The notes beneath the pieces were generated by a model. It saw only the letters and a list, made by a program, of their open reading frames with translations. It had not been told where the DNA came from and made no database searches. A DNA stretch of 64,000 nt from Prevotella sp. (GTDB lineage Bacteria > Bacteroidota > Bacteroidia > Bacteroidales > Bacteroidaceae). Positions 1-8,879 of this stretch are shown piece by piece; positions within the stretch are counted from its first letter, which is position 1, and each line of letters starts with the position of its first letter. The stretch covers positions 1-64,000 of the forward strand of contig JAFYYV010000053.1 of assembly GCA_017557405.1 (NCBI GenBank). Reading direction: 5' to 3'. The position numbers were made by a program, and so were the translations under genes.

Positions 1-553
1 TATATTATAATAAAATTAGTAATTTTACACTCGCTTCATTTTTTTGTGCTCAAATCTTCAGTTTATAATTGTATTATACACACTTCAAGCGATTCGGCAG
101 GTCGAAAACACCTTATTGTCACTTTGTCACTTTGTCACTTTGTCCTCGCCCTAAATGAGAAAGTAAAATGAAAGATGAAAAATAGCTTTGTCAAAGGGCA
201 TCTTTGACCGTGTCACTGCATAGCTTTAAGGTGGTCATTTGTGGCCTTTTACAAATGTAAAACATATGAAATGAGAGTATTTCAAATTGTAAGTAGGGAA
301 AAGAGGTGAAAAATGAGGGTGTAAAGAGTGAAAATTAGGGTGGAAAATGGCAGAATGAGCACGAAAAACGAGGGAAGCAGCCATGTTTGGGGGCTCAAAA
401 TACGAAAACGAGGGGGTGAAAAACAAGGATGAAAAGTGGTTGCAAATTGAAAGGGAAAGAATAGTGTGCAAAACAACACGAGCGAGGAAACCAAAAGGTC
501 CTCGCCCGCATTATTTCAGCATTATTTCATTCGACAATCTCGTCGAAAAACGA
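1..553. other. Non-coding AT-rich stretch downstream of nhaD
   Basis: I see no convincing gene here. The short open frames have no family resemblance and overlap the 3' end of nhaD in the wrong frame. The stretch holds an 8-bp tandem repeat (GTCACTTT, three copies from about position 118) and a purine-rich block on the plus strand (about 290-440). No clear hairpin plus T-run terminator for nhaD is visible. Confidence 0.5.
118..144. repeat. 8-bp tandem repeat GTCACTTT, three copies
   Basis: GTCACTTT is repeated three times without interruption and followed by GTC. It is a simple tandem repeat in non-coding DNA with no evident function. Confidence 0.7.
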
Positions 554-1888
554 TTATCTCAGGATGAAGGAATCCATGAACCAATAGCACAAGATACCAG
601 CCAGATAACCCACGAAGGCGATCCACGTGATCTTCTTCATGTACCAGCCGAAGGTGATCTTCTCCAATCCCATAACCACCACACCGGCGGCGCTTCCAAT
701 GATGAGCATGGAACCACCCACACCAGCACAGTAGGCCAACAGCTGCCAGAAGATGCCATCGATTGCCATCGCTCCTTCAGGAGCCACGGGATACATACCC
801 ATGCAACCAGCCACGAGAGGTACATTGTCGACAACCGATGAGAGCACACCGATGATGCCGTTGATGACGTAGTAGTTGCCCGAGAATGCATTGTTAAGGC
901 TATCGCCAAGGGCTGCCAACACACCAATCTCCTGCAGCACGGCCACAGCCATCAGAATGCCGAGGAAGAAAAGGATGGTGGAGAGGTCGATCTTTGTGAG
1001 GATCTTCGATACACGCTTAGCCATCGTGTCGTCTTCAGAGGTATTGTGATAGAAGATTTCGGTCACCGTCCACAAGACGCCGAGCACGAGCAGGATGCCC
1101 ATGAACGGAGGCAGATGGGTGATGGTCTTGAAAATGGGCACGAAGCAGAGACCACCCACGCCCAGCCAGAAGATGATGCGACGCTGGGTCTTTGTGAACT
1201 GGCTCACTTCAGCCTTTGCCAAATTCTGCGACTTGTCGAACTTACCATGCAGTTGGTATTGCAGAATGAAGGCAGGCACAAGCATCGAGACGAGCGAGGG
1301 CACGAAGATTTCGGTGAGCACACCTTGCGTGGTGATGACACCCTTGATCCAAAGCATGATGGTAGTGACGTCGCCAATGGGTGAGAAAGCACCTCCAGAG
1401 TTGGCTGAAATCACGATGAGAGCTGCATAGATGAGTCGTTCTTCGCGCTTCTGAACCAGTTTGCGGAGCACCATGATCATGACAATCGAAGTGGTCAGAT
1501 TGTCGAGGATGGCCGAGAGGAAGAACGTCATGAAGGCCACACGCCACATCAGTTTGCGTTTCGAACTTGTCTTCAGAGCGTCGCGCACGAAGTTGAACCC
1601 GCCGTTGGTGTCGACAATCTCAACAATCGTCATCGCACCCATCAAGAAGAACAGGGTGCCGCCAGCATCGCCCAGATGATGTTCGATCACTTCACTAATG
1701 TGGTGCATGATGCCATCGCCGGCAAAGTCGGGATAATAGGAGCCGGGATTGAGCATCAGCAAAGTCCAACAAAACACACACATAAGCAGCGCGATGGCTG
1801 CCTTGTTGATTTTTGTCACGCTTTCCAAAGCTATGCACAGATAACCAATAATGAAAACGGTGACAATTAGAACTGTTAATGTTGCCAT
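554..1888 (-). CDS. nhaD: Sodium:proton antiporter NhaD
   Basis: Integral inner-membrane Na+/H+ antiporter of the NhaD/ArsB ion-transporter superfamily; exports Na+ in exchange for protons. The 444-aa protein is almost wholly hydrophobic, with some eleven predicted membrane segments. Recognisable stretches include MGAMTIVEIVDTNGGF, LDNLTTSIVM and a second repeat half with VVDNVPLV, the paired broken-helix motifs of the family. The open frame extends 14 codons further upstream, but I place the start at the ATG ending at 1888 because the hydrophobic N-terminus MATLTVLIVTV begins there and the extension (MELARLQTF...) is not membrane-like. A -7 box at 2023-2030 gives a leader of about 130 nt. 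It stands alone, divergent from the CotH gene. Confidence 0.9.
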   Translation of the reverse strand: MATLTVLIVTVFIIGYLCIALESVTKINKAAIALLMCVFCWTLLMLNPGSYYPDFAGDGIMHHISEVIEHHLGDAGGTLFFLMGAMTIVEIVDTNGGFNFVRDALKTSSKRKLMWRVAFMTFFLSAILDNLTTSIVMIMVLRKLVQKREERLIYAALIVISANSGGAFSPIGDVTTIMLWIKGVITTQGVLTEIFVPSLVSMLVPAFILQYQLHGKFDKSQNLAKAEVSQFTKTQRRIIFWLGVGGLCFVPIFKTITHLPPFMGILLVLGVLWTVTEIFYHNTSEDDTMAKRVSKILTKIDLSTILFFLGILMAVAVLQEIGVLAALGDSLNNAFSGNYYVINGIIGVLSSVVDNVPLVAGCMGMYPVAPEGAMAIDGIFWQLLAYCAGVGGSMLIIGSAAGVVVMGLEKITFGWYMKKITWIAFVGYLAGILCYWFMDSFILR

Positions 1889-2022
1889 TGATTTATGTAT
1901 TAAAAATGTTTGAAGTCTCGCGAGCTCCACTTCAAAGGCTTATAGGGTTTAAAGAGGAGTGGAAGGGTCTAAAACGGCCCTGTACATTTCCATTCAACTT
2001 GCCGGATTGAATAAAATGCGTG

Positions 2023-2030
2023 CAAAGGTA
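2023..2030 (-). promoter_or_regulatory. -7 promoter box for nhaD (TACCTTTG)
   Basis: On the minus strand the sequence reads TACCTTTG, a full match to the Bacteroidetes -7 consensus TAnnTTTG. It lies about 134 nt before the nhaD ATG, so the mRNA would have a long leader containing a GAAGT/ACTTC inverted repeat just before the start. Confidence 0.55.
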
Positions 2031-2177
2031 CGAATAAGTGAGAGAAAATGCAAATTTTATTTGTAATTTTCCGATAATCAATGTAACATTTGTTTCAAAT
2101 ATTATAAAAAATGTAGCATACGACCATCATCGTCGATGTTTTTATGGTATACATCACACTTTTTTCCAAATAATTTG

Positions 2178-2185
2178 TAATTTTG
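2178..2185 (+). promoter_or_regulatory. -7 promoter box for the CotH gene (TAATTTTG)
   Basis: Perfect TAnnTTTG match ending 30 nt before the ATG at 2216. It overlaps the TTG at 2183 that would extend the reading frame, so translation from that TTG is unlikely. The rest of the 1889-2215 gap holds only the two divergent promoters. Confidence 0.6.
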
Positions 2186-2215
2186 CACGCTGAAATTAAA
2201 AACAATAACTCTAAG

Positions 2216-5200
2216 ATGTGGACATCAACATTATTATCTGCAGTTTTGGTCATCAATGAATTGATGGCTTCCAACGTGGGCGATGTAATGAGCCCCGCAG
2301 TCAATTTCGACAGCTGGATTGAAATATACAACCCCTCCGAGCAGGCGATCAACCTGGGCGGCATGTACCTGAGCAACGACGCCAACGACCTGATGCGCTG
2401 GCAAATGCCTTCGAACATGGGTACGGTTCCCGCTGGGGGATACAAGGTCATTTGGCTCGGATCAAACGACATCAAAATCGGATGGGATGAGGAAGAGGTT
2501 GGAAAGCTTCAGGCTCCTTTCAAGCTCGATTGCGATGGTGGCACCATCTACCTGAGCGACAAGAGCGGAGAGCTCATCATCAGCCAAGAATATCCTGAAT
2601 CCATGAGCCACTCGTCTTGGGCTCGCAAGACCGATGGCGGTGAAGAATGGGGATGGACGAACGACTTTACTCCTGGTCAGAGCAACGCCACTGCGAAGTT
2701 TGCCACTGAAAGATTGGACGCTCCTGTTGTGAGCGTGGCCAGCCGACTCTTCACGAACTCTCTGAACGTGAAGGTCAACATTCCCGAGGGTGCCACCCTG
2801 CTGTACACCACCGATGGCAGTCTGCCGAAGATTGAGTCTCCTTGGAAGGAGATGCTCTCCAACGGCAATTGCGAGGGAACTGACGCCACTTGCTTTGTGA
2901 GCCGCGATGGTGATGGAAATGGCGACGTGAACCGCATCCTGGATGGTGTGGGCTTTGAGGGCTCGCGCGGCATCAAGGTTCACTCCATAGCCAATGCACC
3001 CAACGACTGGAAGACCCAATTCTTCGTTTATACCCCCGACCACATCTGGAAAACCAACGAAAGATATCGTTTCCGCATGAGGGTGAAAGCCGACAAGGCC
3101 TGCAAGATCAGCGTTCAGGCTCACCGCACTCCTGGCGACTACATCACCAACGGTCTGCTGGGCAGTTCGGTCGATGTCACTACCGAATGGACGGAGTTCA
3201 CCTATGAAGGCGTTGTCACCAAAGAACAAGCCGATGAACAGACCTCCGGCGGCGGTGGCGGCGGAGGCTGGGGCGGCTGGGGAGGCGGCGGCTGGGGCGG
3301 CTGGAACCCACAAGTCACCACCTATGCCTTGCAAACCATCGCCTTCAACTTGAACACCCTCAAGGATACTGACAACAATTTCTACTTCGATGACATCTCG
3401 TGGGAGACGTACGAGGACATCTCCAGCCAAGAGAGCAAGGATGGCAACTTCGCCATTTCGAACACCACCAATCTGACCGTCCGCCTGTTCAAAGACGGCT
3501 ATCTGCCAAGCGTACCCGTGACCCGCAGCTATATCAAGACCAACAACAACTACACGCTGCCCATCATTTCGATTGTCGGCGACACGAAGTTCTTCAACGA
3601 TCAGAAGATTGGCTTCGATTGCGAGGGCGACGGCACCAATGGTGCACTTGGCAACGGACAAAACCAACCCAGAAACTACAATCAGGATTGGGACCGTCCT
3701 GCCAACTTCAGCTACATCAGTCCTGACGGTGAGATGCAATTCAACCAGGATGTCAACATCAGTGCTTCGGGCGGATGGACTCGCTCTCAGCGTTTCCGCT
3801 CGTTCAAACTGAAGTCGAACAAGATATTCGACGGACAGAACCGCTTTGACTTCTCGTTCTTCCCACAGAAACCCTATACCCGCAACAAAGCTCTGCTCAT
3901 CCGTAATGGCGGTAACGACTTCTGGGTGCACAACGCCCGCTTCATGGATCCCGCATTGGAGACCATCATTCAGCGCTCGGGCATTGATATCGATGTGCAG
4001 TCCTACGTGCCGATCATCGAATATGTGAACGGTGAACTGCGCGGTGTGCTCAACATGCGCGAGGTGAACAACGACAAGTTCGCCTATGCCAACTGGGGTT
4101 ACGATGACGAGGAACTCGATGCTTTTGAGAACATGAAGATGAAGAATGGCGATGCTGAAGTCATCAACCGCATCTTCGAGTTGGGTCGGAATGCCACCAA
4201 CGAAAGTGCATACGAAGAACTGAAGACATTGCTCGACATCGATGAGTTCACCAACTACATGGCTGTCACCATGTTCCTCGACAACGACGACTGGCCCAAC
4301 AACAACATCAAGGCCTATCGCAGTCGCAACGATGGCCGCTATCGCTTTGTGAGCTTCGACCTCGACTATGCTTTCGCACTGCGCGGCTTCAACAGGGACA
4401 ACGACGACCCATTCACCTACTTCCTCAGATTCAAGGATGCTGAGACCGTCTATGACGAGGGCAATGCCAACCGTGAGATTGTGCGTCTCTTCCTCAACCT
4501 CATGGGACGCGATGACTATCGTCGTAAATTCATCGATACCTTCTGTCTGATGGGCGGTAGCGTATTCGAACCTACACGTGCCGGTGTGATTGTCGATGAG
4601 CTGTTGAACAACGTCACAGCCATGTGCCAACTGATGAGACAGCAGGGCATCAACGAGGGACATGAACCCAAGCGTGCCGCTGACGAAATCAAGAGCAAAC
4701 TGAAAGGCCGCTCGAAGAAGATGGCTGGCTTCCTGAAGAAATTCTCTTATGCACAACTCAGCACAACGGCTCAGGAAGTGGCGCTGAATGCTAGCGTTCA
4801 GGGAGCCCACATCTACATCAATGGTTTGGATGTGCCCTATGCTGAGTTCAACGGCCACCTCTTCGCTCCTGTGAAACTTTCGGCAAAGGCTCCTGCAGGC
4901 TATCGTTTTGCTGGATGGAAGAAGGACAACACCATCGTGAGCACGGATGAAGAGATCAACCTGCCTTCTGACAATACTGTCAGTCTCACCGCTACTTTCC
5001 GCGCTCTTTCTGATGACGAAAGACTGAAGAAGGACATCACACCGGTGCGTATCAATGAGGTAAGTGCAGCCAATGGCATTTATGTCAACGAATACTTCAA
5101 GCGCAACGACTGGATTGAGTTGTACAACACCACCTCTAAGCCCATCGATGTCAAGGGTATGTATCTCTCTGACAATCTTGAAAAGCCTCACAAATACCAA

Positions 5201-5782
5201 ATCGGCGAGGCTGTGGATGCTATGCAGAGCACCCTCATCCTCCCGTACAGCTATTTGGTTGTCTGGTGCGACAAACTTGATCCGCTGTCTCAGCTGCACA
5301 CATCGTTCAAACTGGCTGCCGAGGGTGGCGATGTATTGCTCTCCGCAAAAGACGACTCGTGGTGCGACCGCTTTACCTACGCTGAGCACAAGAGCGACGA
5401 GACAGTGGGACGCTATCCTGATGGCACGAACAACGTCATCGTGATGAATGTGCCTACGATTGGCAAGACCAACTGCACATCAAGCTACGCTGTTGCTATC
5501 GAGCAGGCAGAGACTGCAGGCATCCAAGACCTCCTTGCCGACAACTCGGCCTCTCTCTCCATGCTTTATGCTTCAGGCAAACTCATCGTGCGTGGTCAGG
5601 CTGACGAGAAAGCAAAGGTTAACATTTTTAGCAATGCCGGACAAATGGTCGCCACATTCGCTGTTCAGCTCAACGGCGGCTTTGCTGAAATCTCTGTCGA
5701 GGGATTGCCTACTGGCTACTATGTAGCAGAAATGACCAACCAGCAGGGTGATCAAGCTGTCTGCAAGTTTGTCAAGCGATAA
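2216..5782 (+). CDS. CotH kinase family protein with two lamin-tail domains and C-terminal sorting tail
   Basis: Large (1188 aa) probable surface or secreted protein. In order: lamin-tail domain (residues about 10-105, INELMASN...WIEIYNPS), a chitobiase-like beta-sandwich (LLYTTDGSLPK, about 185-205), a carbohydrate-binding-like region, a Gly/Trp-rich linker (about 345-360), the CotH kinase-like domain (about 470-850, with RNGGNDFWVHNARFMDP and FDLDYAFAL), an InlB-like repeat (GYRFAGWKKDN), a second lamin-tail domain (about 955-1090) and a C-terminal Por/type IX-like tail ending GLPTGYYVAEM...VCKFVKR. CotH proteins are atypical kinases, but the target here is unknown. The start at 2216 is set by the promoter. 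The N-terminus goes almost directly into the lamin-tail fold with only a poor signal peptide (MWTSTLLSAVLV), which is odd for an exported protein. Confidence 0.85.
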   Translation: MWTSTLLSAVLVINELMASNVGDVMSPAVNFDSWIEIYNPSEQAINLGGMYLSNDANDLMRWQMPSNMGTVPAGGYKVIWLGSNDIKIGWDEEEVGKLQAPFKLDCDGGTIYLSDKSGELIISQEYPESMSHSSWARKTDGGEEWGWTNDFTPGQSNATAKFATERLDAPVVSVASRLFTNSLNVKVNIPEGATLLYTTDGSLPKIESPWKEMLSNGNCEGTDATCFVSRDGDGNGDVNRILDGVGFEGSRGIKVHSIANAPNDWKTQFFVYTPDHIWKTNERYRFRMRVKADKACKISVQAHRTPGDYITNGLLGSSVDVTTEWTEFTYEGVVTKEQADEQTSGGGGGGGWGGWGGGGWGGWNPQVTTYALQTIAFNLNTLKDTDNNFYFDDISWETYEDISSQESKDGNFAISNTTNLTVRLFKDGYLPSVPVTRSYIKTNNNYTLPIISIVGDTKFFNDQKIGFDCEGDGTNGALGNGQNQPRNYNQDWDRPANFSYISPDGEMQFNQDVNISASGGWTRSQRFRSFKLKSNKIFDGQNRFDFSFFPQKPYTRNKALLIRNGGNDFWVHNARFMDPALETIIQRSGIDIDVQSYVPIIEYVNGELRGVLNMREVNNDKFAYANWGYDDEELDAFENMKMKNGDAEVINRIFELGRNATNESAYEELKTLLDIDEFTNYMAVTMFLDNDDWPNNNIKAYRSRNDGRYRFVSFDLDYAFALRGFNRDNDDPFTYFLRFKDAETVYDEGNANREIVRLFLNLMGRDDYRRKFIDTFCLMGGSVFEPTRAGVIVDELLNNVTAMCQLMRQQGINEGHEPKRAADEIKSKLKGRSKKMAGFLKKFSYAQLSTTAQEVALNASVQGAHIYINGLDVPYAEFNGHLFAPVKLSAKAPAGYRFAGWKKDNTIVSTDEEINLPSDNTVSLTATFRALSDDERLKKDITPVRINEVSAANGIYVNEYFKRNDWIELYNTTSKPIDVKGMYLSDNLEKPHKYQIGEAVDAMQSTLILPYSYLVVWCDKLDPLSQLHTSFKLAAEGGDVLLSAKDDSWCDRFTYAEHKSDETVGRYPDGTNNVIVMNVPTIGKTNCTSSYAVAIEQAETAGIQDLLADNSASLSMLYASGKLIVRGQADEKAKVNIFSNAGQMVATFAVQLNGGFAEISVEGLPTGYYVAEMTNQQGDQAVCKFVKR
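3248..3303 (+). repeat. Gly/Trp-coding low-complexity tract inside the CotH gene
   Basis: Repeated GGC/GGA and GGCTGG units encode an uninterrupted Gly/Trp-rich linker in the extracellular protein. The sequence is simple enough to slip in replication, always by whole glycine codons if by threes. Confidence 0.8.
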
Positions 5783-5812
5783 CAAGCATATCATTTTTCG
5801 AATAAAATAGTA

Positions 5813-5847
5813 ATGAGCAGTCATTCATTTGGCTGCTCATTTTTTTA
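5813..5847 (+). terminator. Rho-independent terminator after the CotH gene
   Basis: Stem ATGAGCAG / CTGCTCAT (8 bp) with a 12-nt loop followed by seven T residues, 30 nt after the CotH stop codon. Confidence 0.8.
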
Positions 5848-5855
5848 TCTTATAC

Positions 5856-5969
5856 CCTCCCCCTTACACCCTTTATGCCCTTTCACTCCCATTTATGCCC
5901 TTTATACCCTTTCCTCTCCCTCCCCCTTACACCTTTTATGCCCTTTCACTCCCCTTTATGCCCTTTATA
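5856..5969. repeat. 63-bp tandem duplication, C/T-rich
   Basis: Two near-identical copies (5856-5918 and 5919 to about 5969), each with CCTCCCCCTTACACC followed by TTTATGCCCTTTCACTCCC and TTTATGCCCTTTATA. Within each copy, TTTATGCCCTTT occurs twice. It lies between the CotH terminator and the rhaB promoter; no coding role is apparent. Confidence 0.8.
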
Positions 5970-6043
5970 CTTTTTTTTAGGAACAAGGACAAAAAAAGAG
6001 GACGAAAAATCAAATAATGATGTTTCCGCTTTCGCTTTTTTAG

Positions 6044-6051
6044 TACTTTTG
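6044..6051 (+). promoter_or_regulatory. -7 promoter box of the rhamnose operon (TACTTTTG)
   Basis: TAnnTTTG match 45 nt before the rhaB ATG at 6097. It is the only good promoter upstream of rhaBAT. No AraC-family activator gene is present nearby. Confidence 0.55.
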
Positions 6052-6096
6052 CCAACACGAAAAACGAACTATCTGCTAATAAACAATTTAAGCCAA

Positions 6097-7575
6097 ATGG
6101 GAAACAATAAGTATTTCTTTGCCGTCGACCTAGGCGCCACCAGCGGTCGGTCCATCATTGGAAGCATCAACGAAGGGAAGTTTGAATTGGAGGAAGTGAC
6201 CCGCTTTCCCAACAACCTTATCGAACAAGGCGGTCATTATTATTGGGACATCCACGCACTATATTTCGAGATTATACGAGGACTGAAGGAAGTGGCTCAA
6301 CGCGGATTGGAGATCACTTCGATTGGTATCGATACGTGGGGCGTTGACTTCATTTTCATCGGTGATGACGGAGCTATTCTTCGCAATCCACGCGCTTATC
6401 GCGATCCTATCACCTTCGATGCGATGGACGATTATCTGGAGAATGTCATCTCGAAGAAAGAGGTCTACAACGTGACAGGTATCCAGTTCATGAACTTCAA
6501 CAGCATCTTCCAACTCTATGCGATGAAGCGTGAAAACAACTCGGCGTTTAAGAATGCACAGAAAATTCTGTTCATACCCGATGCTTTGAGTTGGATGCTC
6601 ACAGGGAACGATGTTTGCGAATATACGATAGCCTCAACCTCACAACTACTTGACCCTCGCACAAAGCAACTCGACGAGCATCTGTTGGATAGTCTTGGCC
6701 TCACACGCTCGAAGTTTGGAAAGATGGTCAATCCAGGTGCTGAGATTGGTGTGCTGACCGATGAAGTACAACGGTTGACTGGTCTCGGAGCCGTTCCCGT
6801 GATTGCTGTGGCAGGTCACGACACAGGTAGTGCTGTGGCTGCCGTTCCTGCCAAGAACGAGCAATTTGCCTATCTGTCGAGTGGCACATGGAGTCTGATG
6901 GGTATCGAGACGAAGGACGCTATCATCAGCGACCGCAGCTACGAGTTGAATTTCACCAACGAAGGTGGCATTGAAGGCACCACTCGTTTCCTGAAGAACA
7001 TCTGTGGCATGTGGCTCTACGAGCGTTGTCGGCAGGAGTGGCCTGAAGAAGTGCGCCGCCTTTCACACCCCGAATTGCAAGGTCAGGCAATGGATGTGGA
7101 GGCATTCCGCTCGTTCATCAACCCCGACGATGCTATGTTTGCCAATCCATCATCGATGATTGAGGCCATTCAAACCTATTGCCGACAAACCAACCAACCC
7201 ATTCCCGAGACTCCCGCTGAGATCTGTCGTTGCATCTTCGATTCGCTGGCACTACGTTATCGACAAGTCTTTTCATGGTTGCAGGAGTTCGCATCCTTCC
7301 CCATCAACGTTCTCCACATCATCGGGGGTGGCTCGCTCAACACCTATCTCAACCAATTCACCGCCAACTCGTGTGGTGTGACGGTGTTGGCAGGACCACA
7401 AGAATGCACAGCCCTTGGCAACATCATGTTGCAAGCAAAAGCCAAAGGATTGGTGAAAGACATCTGGGAAATGCGACAAATCATTGCCAACAGCATCTCG
7501 CTGGTGAAATACGAACCTACTGACAAAACCCTGTGGGACAAGGCGTTTGAGAAATGGAAAACTATAATCAAATAA
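6097..7575 (+). CDS. rhaB: Rhamnulokinase
   Basis: FGGY-family sugar kinase that phosphorylates L-rhamnulose to L-rhamnulose-1-phosphate, the second step of cytoplasmic L-rhamnose breakdown. The 492-aa protein starts with the actin-fold phosphate-1 motif FAVDLGATSGRSI, carries SIGIDTWGVDF, and near the C-terminus has the adenosine motif IIGGGSLNTYLNQFTAN, all typical of RhaB. The reading frame is open 74 codons further upstream, but that part translates the C/T-rich tandem repeat and lies upstream of the promoter, so the start is ATG 6097 (MGNNKYFF). It is the first gene of rhaB-rhaA-rhaT, 11 nt before rhaA. Confidence 0.93.
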   Translation: MGNNKYFFAVDLGATSGRSIIGSINEGKFELEEVTRFPNNLIEQGGHYYWDIHALYFEIIRGLKEVAQRGLEITSIGIDTWGVDFIFIGDDGAILRNPRAYRDPITFDAMDDYLENVISKKEVYNVTGIQFMNFNSIFQLYAMKRENNSAFKNAQKILFIPDALSWMLTGNDVCEYTIASTSQLLDPRTKQLDEHLLDSLGLTRSKFGKMVNPGAEIGVLTDEVQRLTGLGAVPVIAVAGHDTGSAVAAVPAKNEQFAYLSSGTWSLMGIETKDAIISDRSYELNFTNEGGIEGTTRFLKNICGMWLYERCRQEWPEEVRRLSHPELQGQAMDVEAFRSFINPDDAMFANPSSMIEAIQTYCRQTNQPIPETPAEICRCIFDSLALRYRQVFSWLQEFASFPINVLHIIGGGSLNTYLNQFTANSCGVTVLAGPQECTALGNIMLQAKAKGLVKDIWEMRQIIANSISLVKYEPTDKTLWDKAFEKWKTIIK

Positions 7576-7586
7576 AATAAAACCTT

Positions 7587-8837
7587 ATGAAAGCAGAATT
7601 GATTGAAAAAGCATACGCCGTAGCGAAAGAGCGTTATGCAGCCATTGGCGTCGACACCGACGCAGTACTTGACCAACTGCAGAAGCAGCAAATCTCCCTA
7701 CATTGCTGGCAGACCGACGATGTTGTCGGTTTCGAGCGCAATGAAGCCCTCAGCGGTGGCATTCAGACAACGGGTAACTATCCTGGTCGTGCCCGCAACA
7801 TTGACGAAGTGCGCCAAGACATTGAGTTTGTAAAGACTCTTCTCGGTGGCAACCACCGCCTGAACCTTCATGAGATCTACGGTGACTTTGGTGGAAAGTT
7901 TGTTGATCGCGATGAGTGCGAAGTGAAACACTTCCAAAGTTGGATTGATTGGGCCAAAGAGAACAACATGAAGCTCGACTTCAACTCCACCTCGTTCTCT
8001 CACCCCAAGAGTGGCGACCTCTCATTGGCGAATCCCGACAAGGGAATCCGTGACTTCTGGATTGAGCACACAAAGCGTTGCCGCCGCATCGCCGACGCTA
8101 TGGGAAAGGCTCAAAACGACCCTTGTATCATGAACATCTGGGTGCACGATGGAATGAAGGACATTCCCGTACAGCGCAAGAAGTATCGTGAAATCCTCGC
8201 TGCCTCGCTCGACGAAATCATGGAAGAGAAACTCGACTGGGTGAAGAACTGCTTCGAAGCCAAACTGTTCGGTATCGGTTTGGAGTCCTATACCGTTGGC
8301 TCACACGACTTCTACACCGCTTACTGCGCCACCCGTAAGTGCATCTACACGCTCGATACTGGCCACTACGAACCCACCGAGAATGTCAGCGATTTCGTAT
8401 CTACGCTGCTCATGTATGTACCCGAACTGATGTTGCACGTCTCTCGTCCCGTCCGCTGGGATTCTGACCACGTGACCATCATGAACGACCAGACGCTCGA
8501 CCTCTTCAAGGAGCTCGTCCGCAGCGATGCCCTCAACCGCGCACATGTTGGCCTCGACTATTTCGATGCTTCCATCAACCGTATCGGTGCATATATTATA
8601 GGTACGCGTGCAACTCAGAAGTGCATTCTTCAAGCCCTGCTTGAACCGAAGCAGAAACTGCGCGAATACGAGGACAACGGACAGTTCTTCGAGCGTCTCG
8701 CACTGATGGAGGAAGCCAAAGCAATGCCGTTTGGCGCCGTCTTCGACTACTTCAACCTGAAGAACAACGTACCTGTGGGTGAAGAGTTCATCGCCTGCAT
8801 CCAGCAATACGAGAAGGACGTGACGAGTAAACGATAA
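7587..8837 (+). CDS. rhaA: L-rhamnose isomerase
   Basis: Interconverts L-rhamnose and L-rhamnulose in the cytoplasm. The 416-aa length and sequence (ISLHCWQTDDVVGFE, the metal-site regions NLHEIYGDF and IWVHDGMKD, and HVSRPVRWDSDHV) agree with RhaA/RhaI TIM-barrel enzymes, which use two divalent metal ions. It is the second gene of the rhamnose operon, with the kinase upstream and the transporter 42 nt downstream. The gap to rhaT is filled by a TTACCTC-type repeat. Confidence 0.94.
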   Translation: MKAELIEKAYAVAKERYAAIGVDTDAVLDQLQKQQISLHCWQTDDVVGFERNEALSGGIQTTGNYPGRARNIDEVRQDIEFVKTLLGGNHRLNLHEIYGDFGGKFVDRDECEVKHFQSWIDWAKENNMKLDFNSTSFSHPKSGDLSLANPDKGIRDFWIEHTKRCRRIADAMGKAQNDPCIMNIWVHDGMKDIPVQRKKYREILAASLDEIMEEKLDWVKNCFEAKLFGIGLESYTVGSHDFYTAYCATRKCIYTLDTGHYEPTENVSDFVSTLLMYVPELMLHVSRPVRWDSDHVTIMNDQTLDLFKELVRSDALNRAHVGLDYFDASINRIGAYIIGTRATQKCILQALLEPKQKLREYEDNGQFFERLALMEEAKAMPFGAVFDYFNLKNNVPVGEEFIACIQQYEKDVTSKR

Positions 8838-8840
8838 TAC

Positions 8841-8874
8841 TTCTTACCTCTCACCACTTACCTCTTACCTCTAA
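8841..8874. repeat. TTACCTC-type heptamer array before rhaT
   Basis: The rhaA-rhaT gap consists mainly of variants of TTACCTC (CTTACCTC, CACTTACCTC, TTACCTCTAAA) and ends 6 nt before the rhaT ATG. The same array precedes recA, and an inverted copy lies at 18655-18683. Confidence 0.7.
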
Positions 8875-8879
8875 ACAAT

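Noticed and set aside
383..841. 152-codon frame on the plus strand overlapping the end of nhaD
   Set aside because: Hydrophilic, His-rich translation antisense to a strongly conserved transporter gene; no signals.
2462..5389. Long open frame (975 codons) antisense to the CotH gene
   Set aside because: It mirrors the codon bias of the plus-strand gene, has low-complexity Val/His-rich translation and no family resemblance; the plus strand has clear domains.
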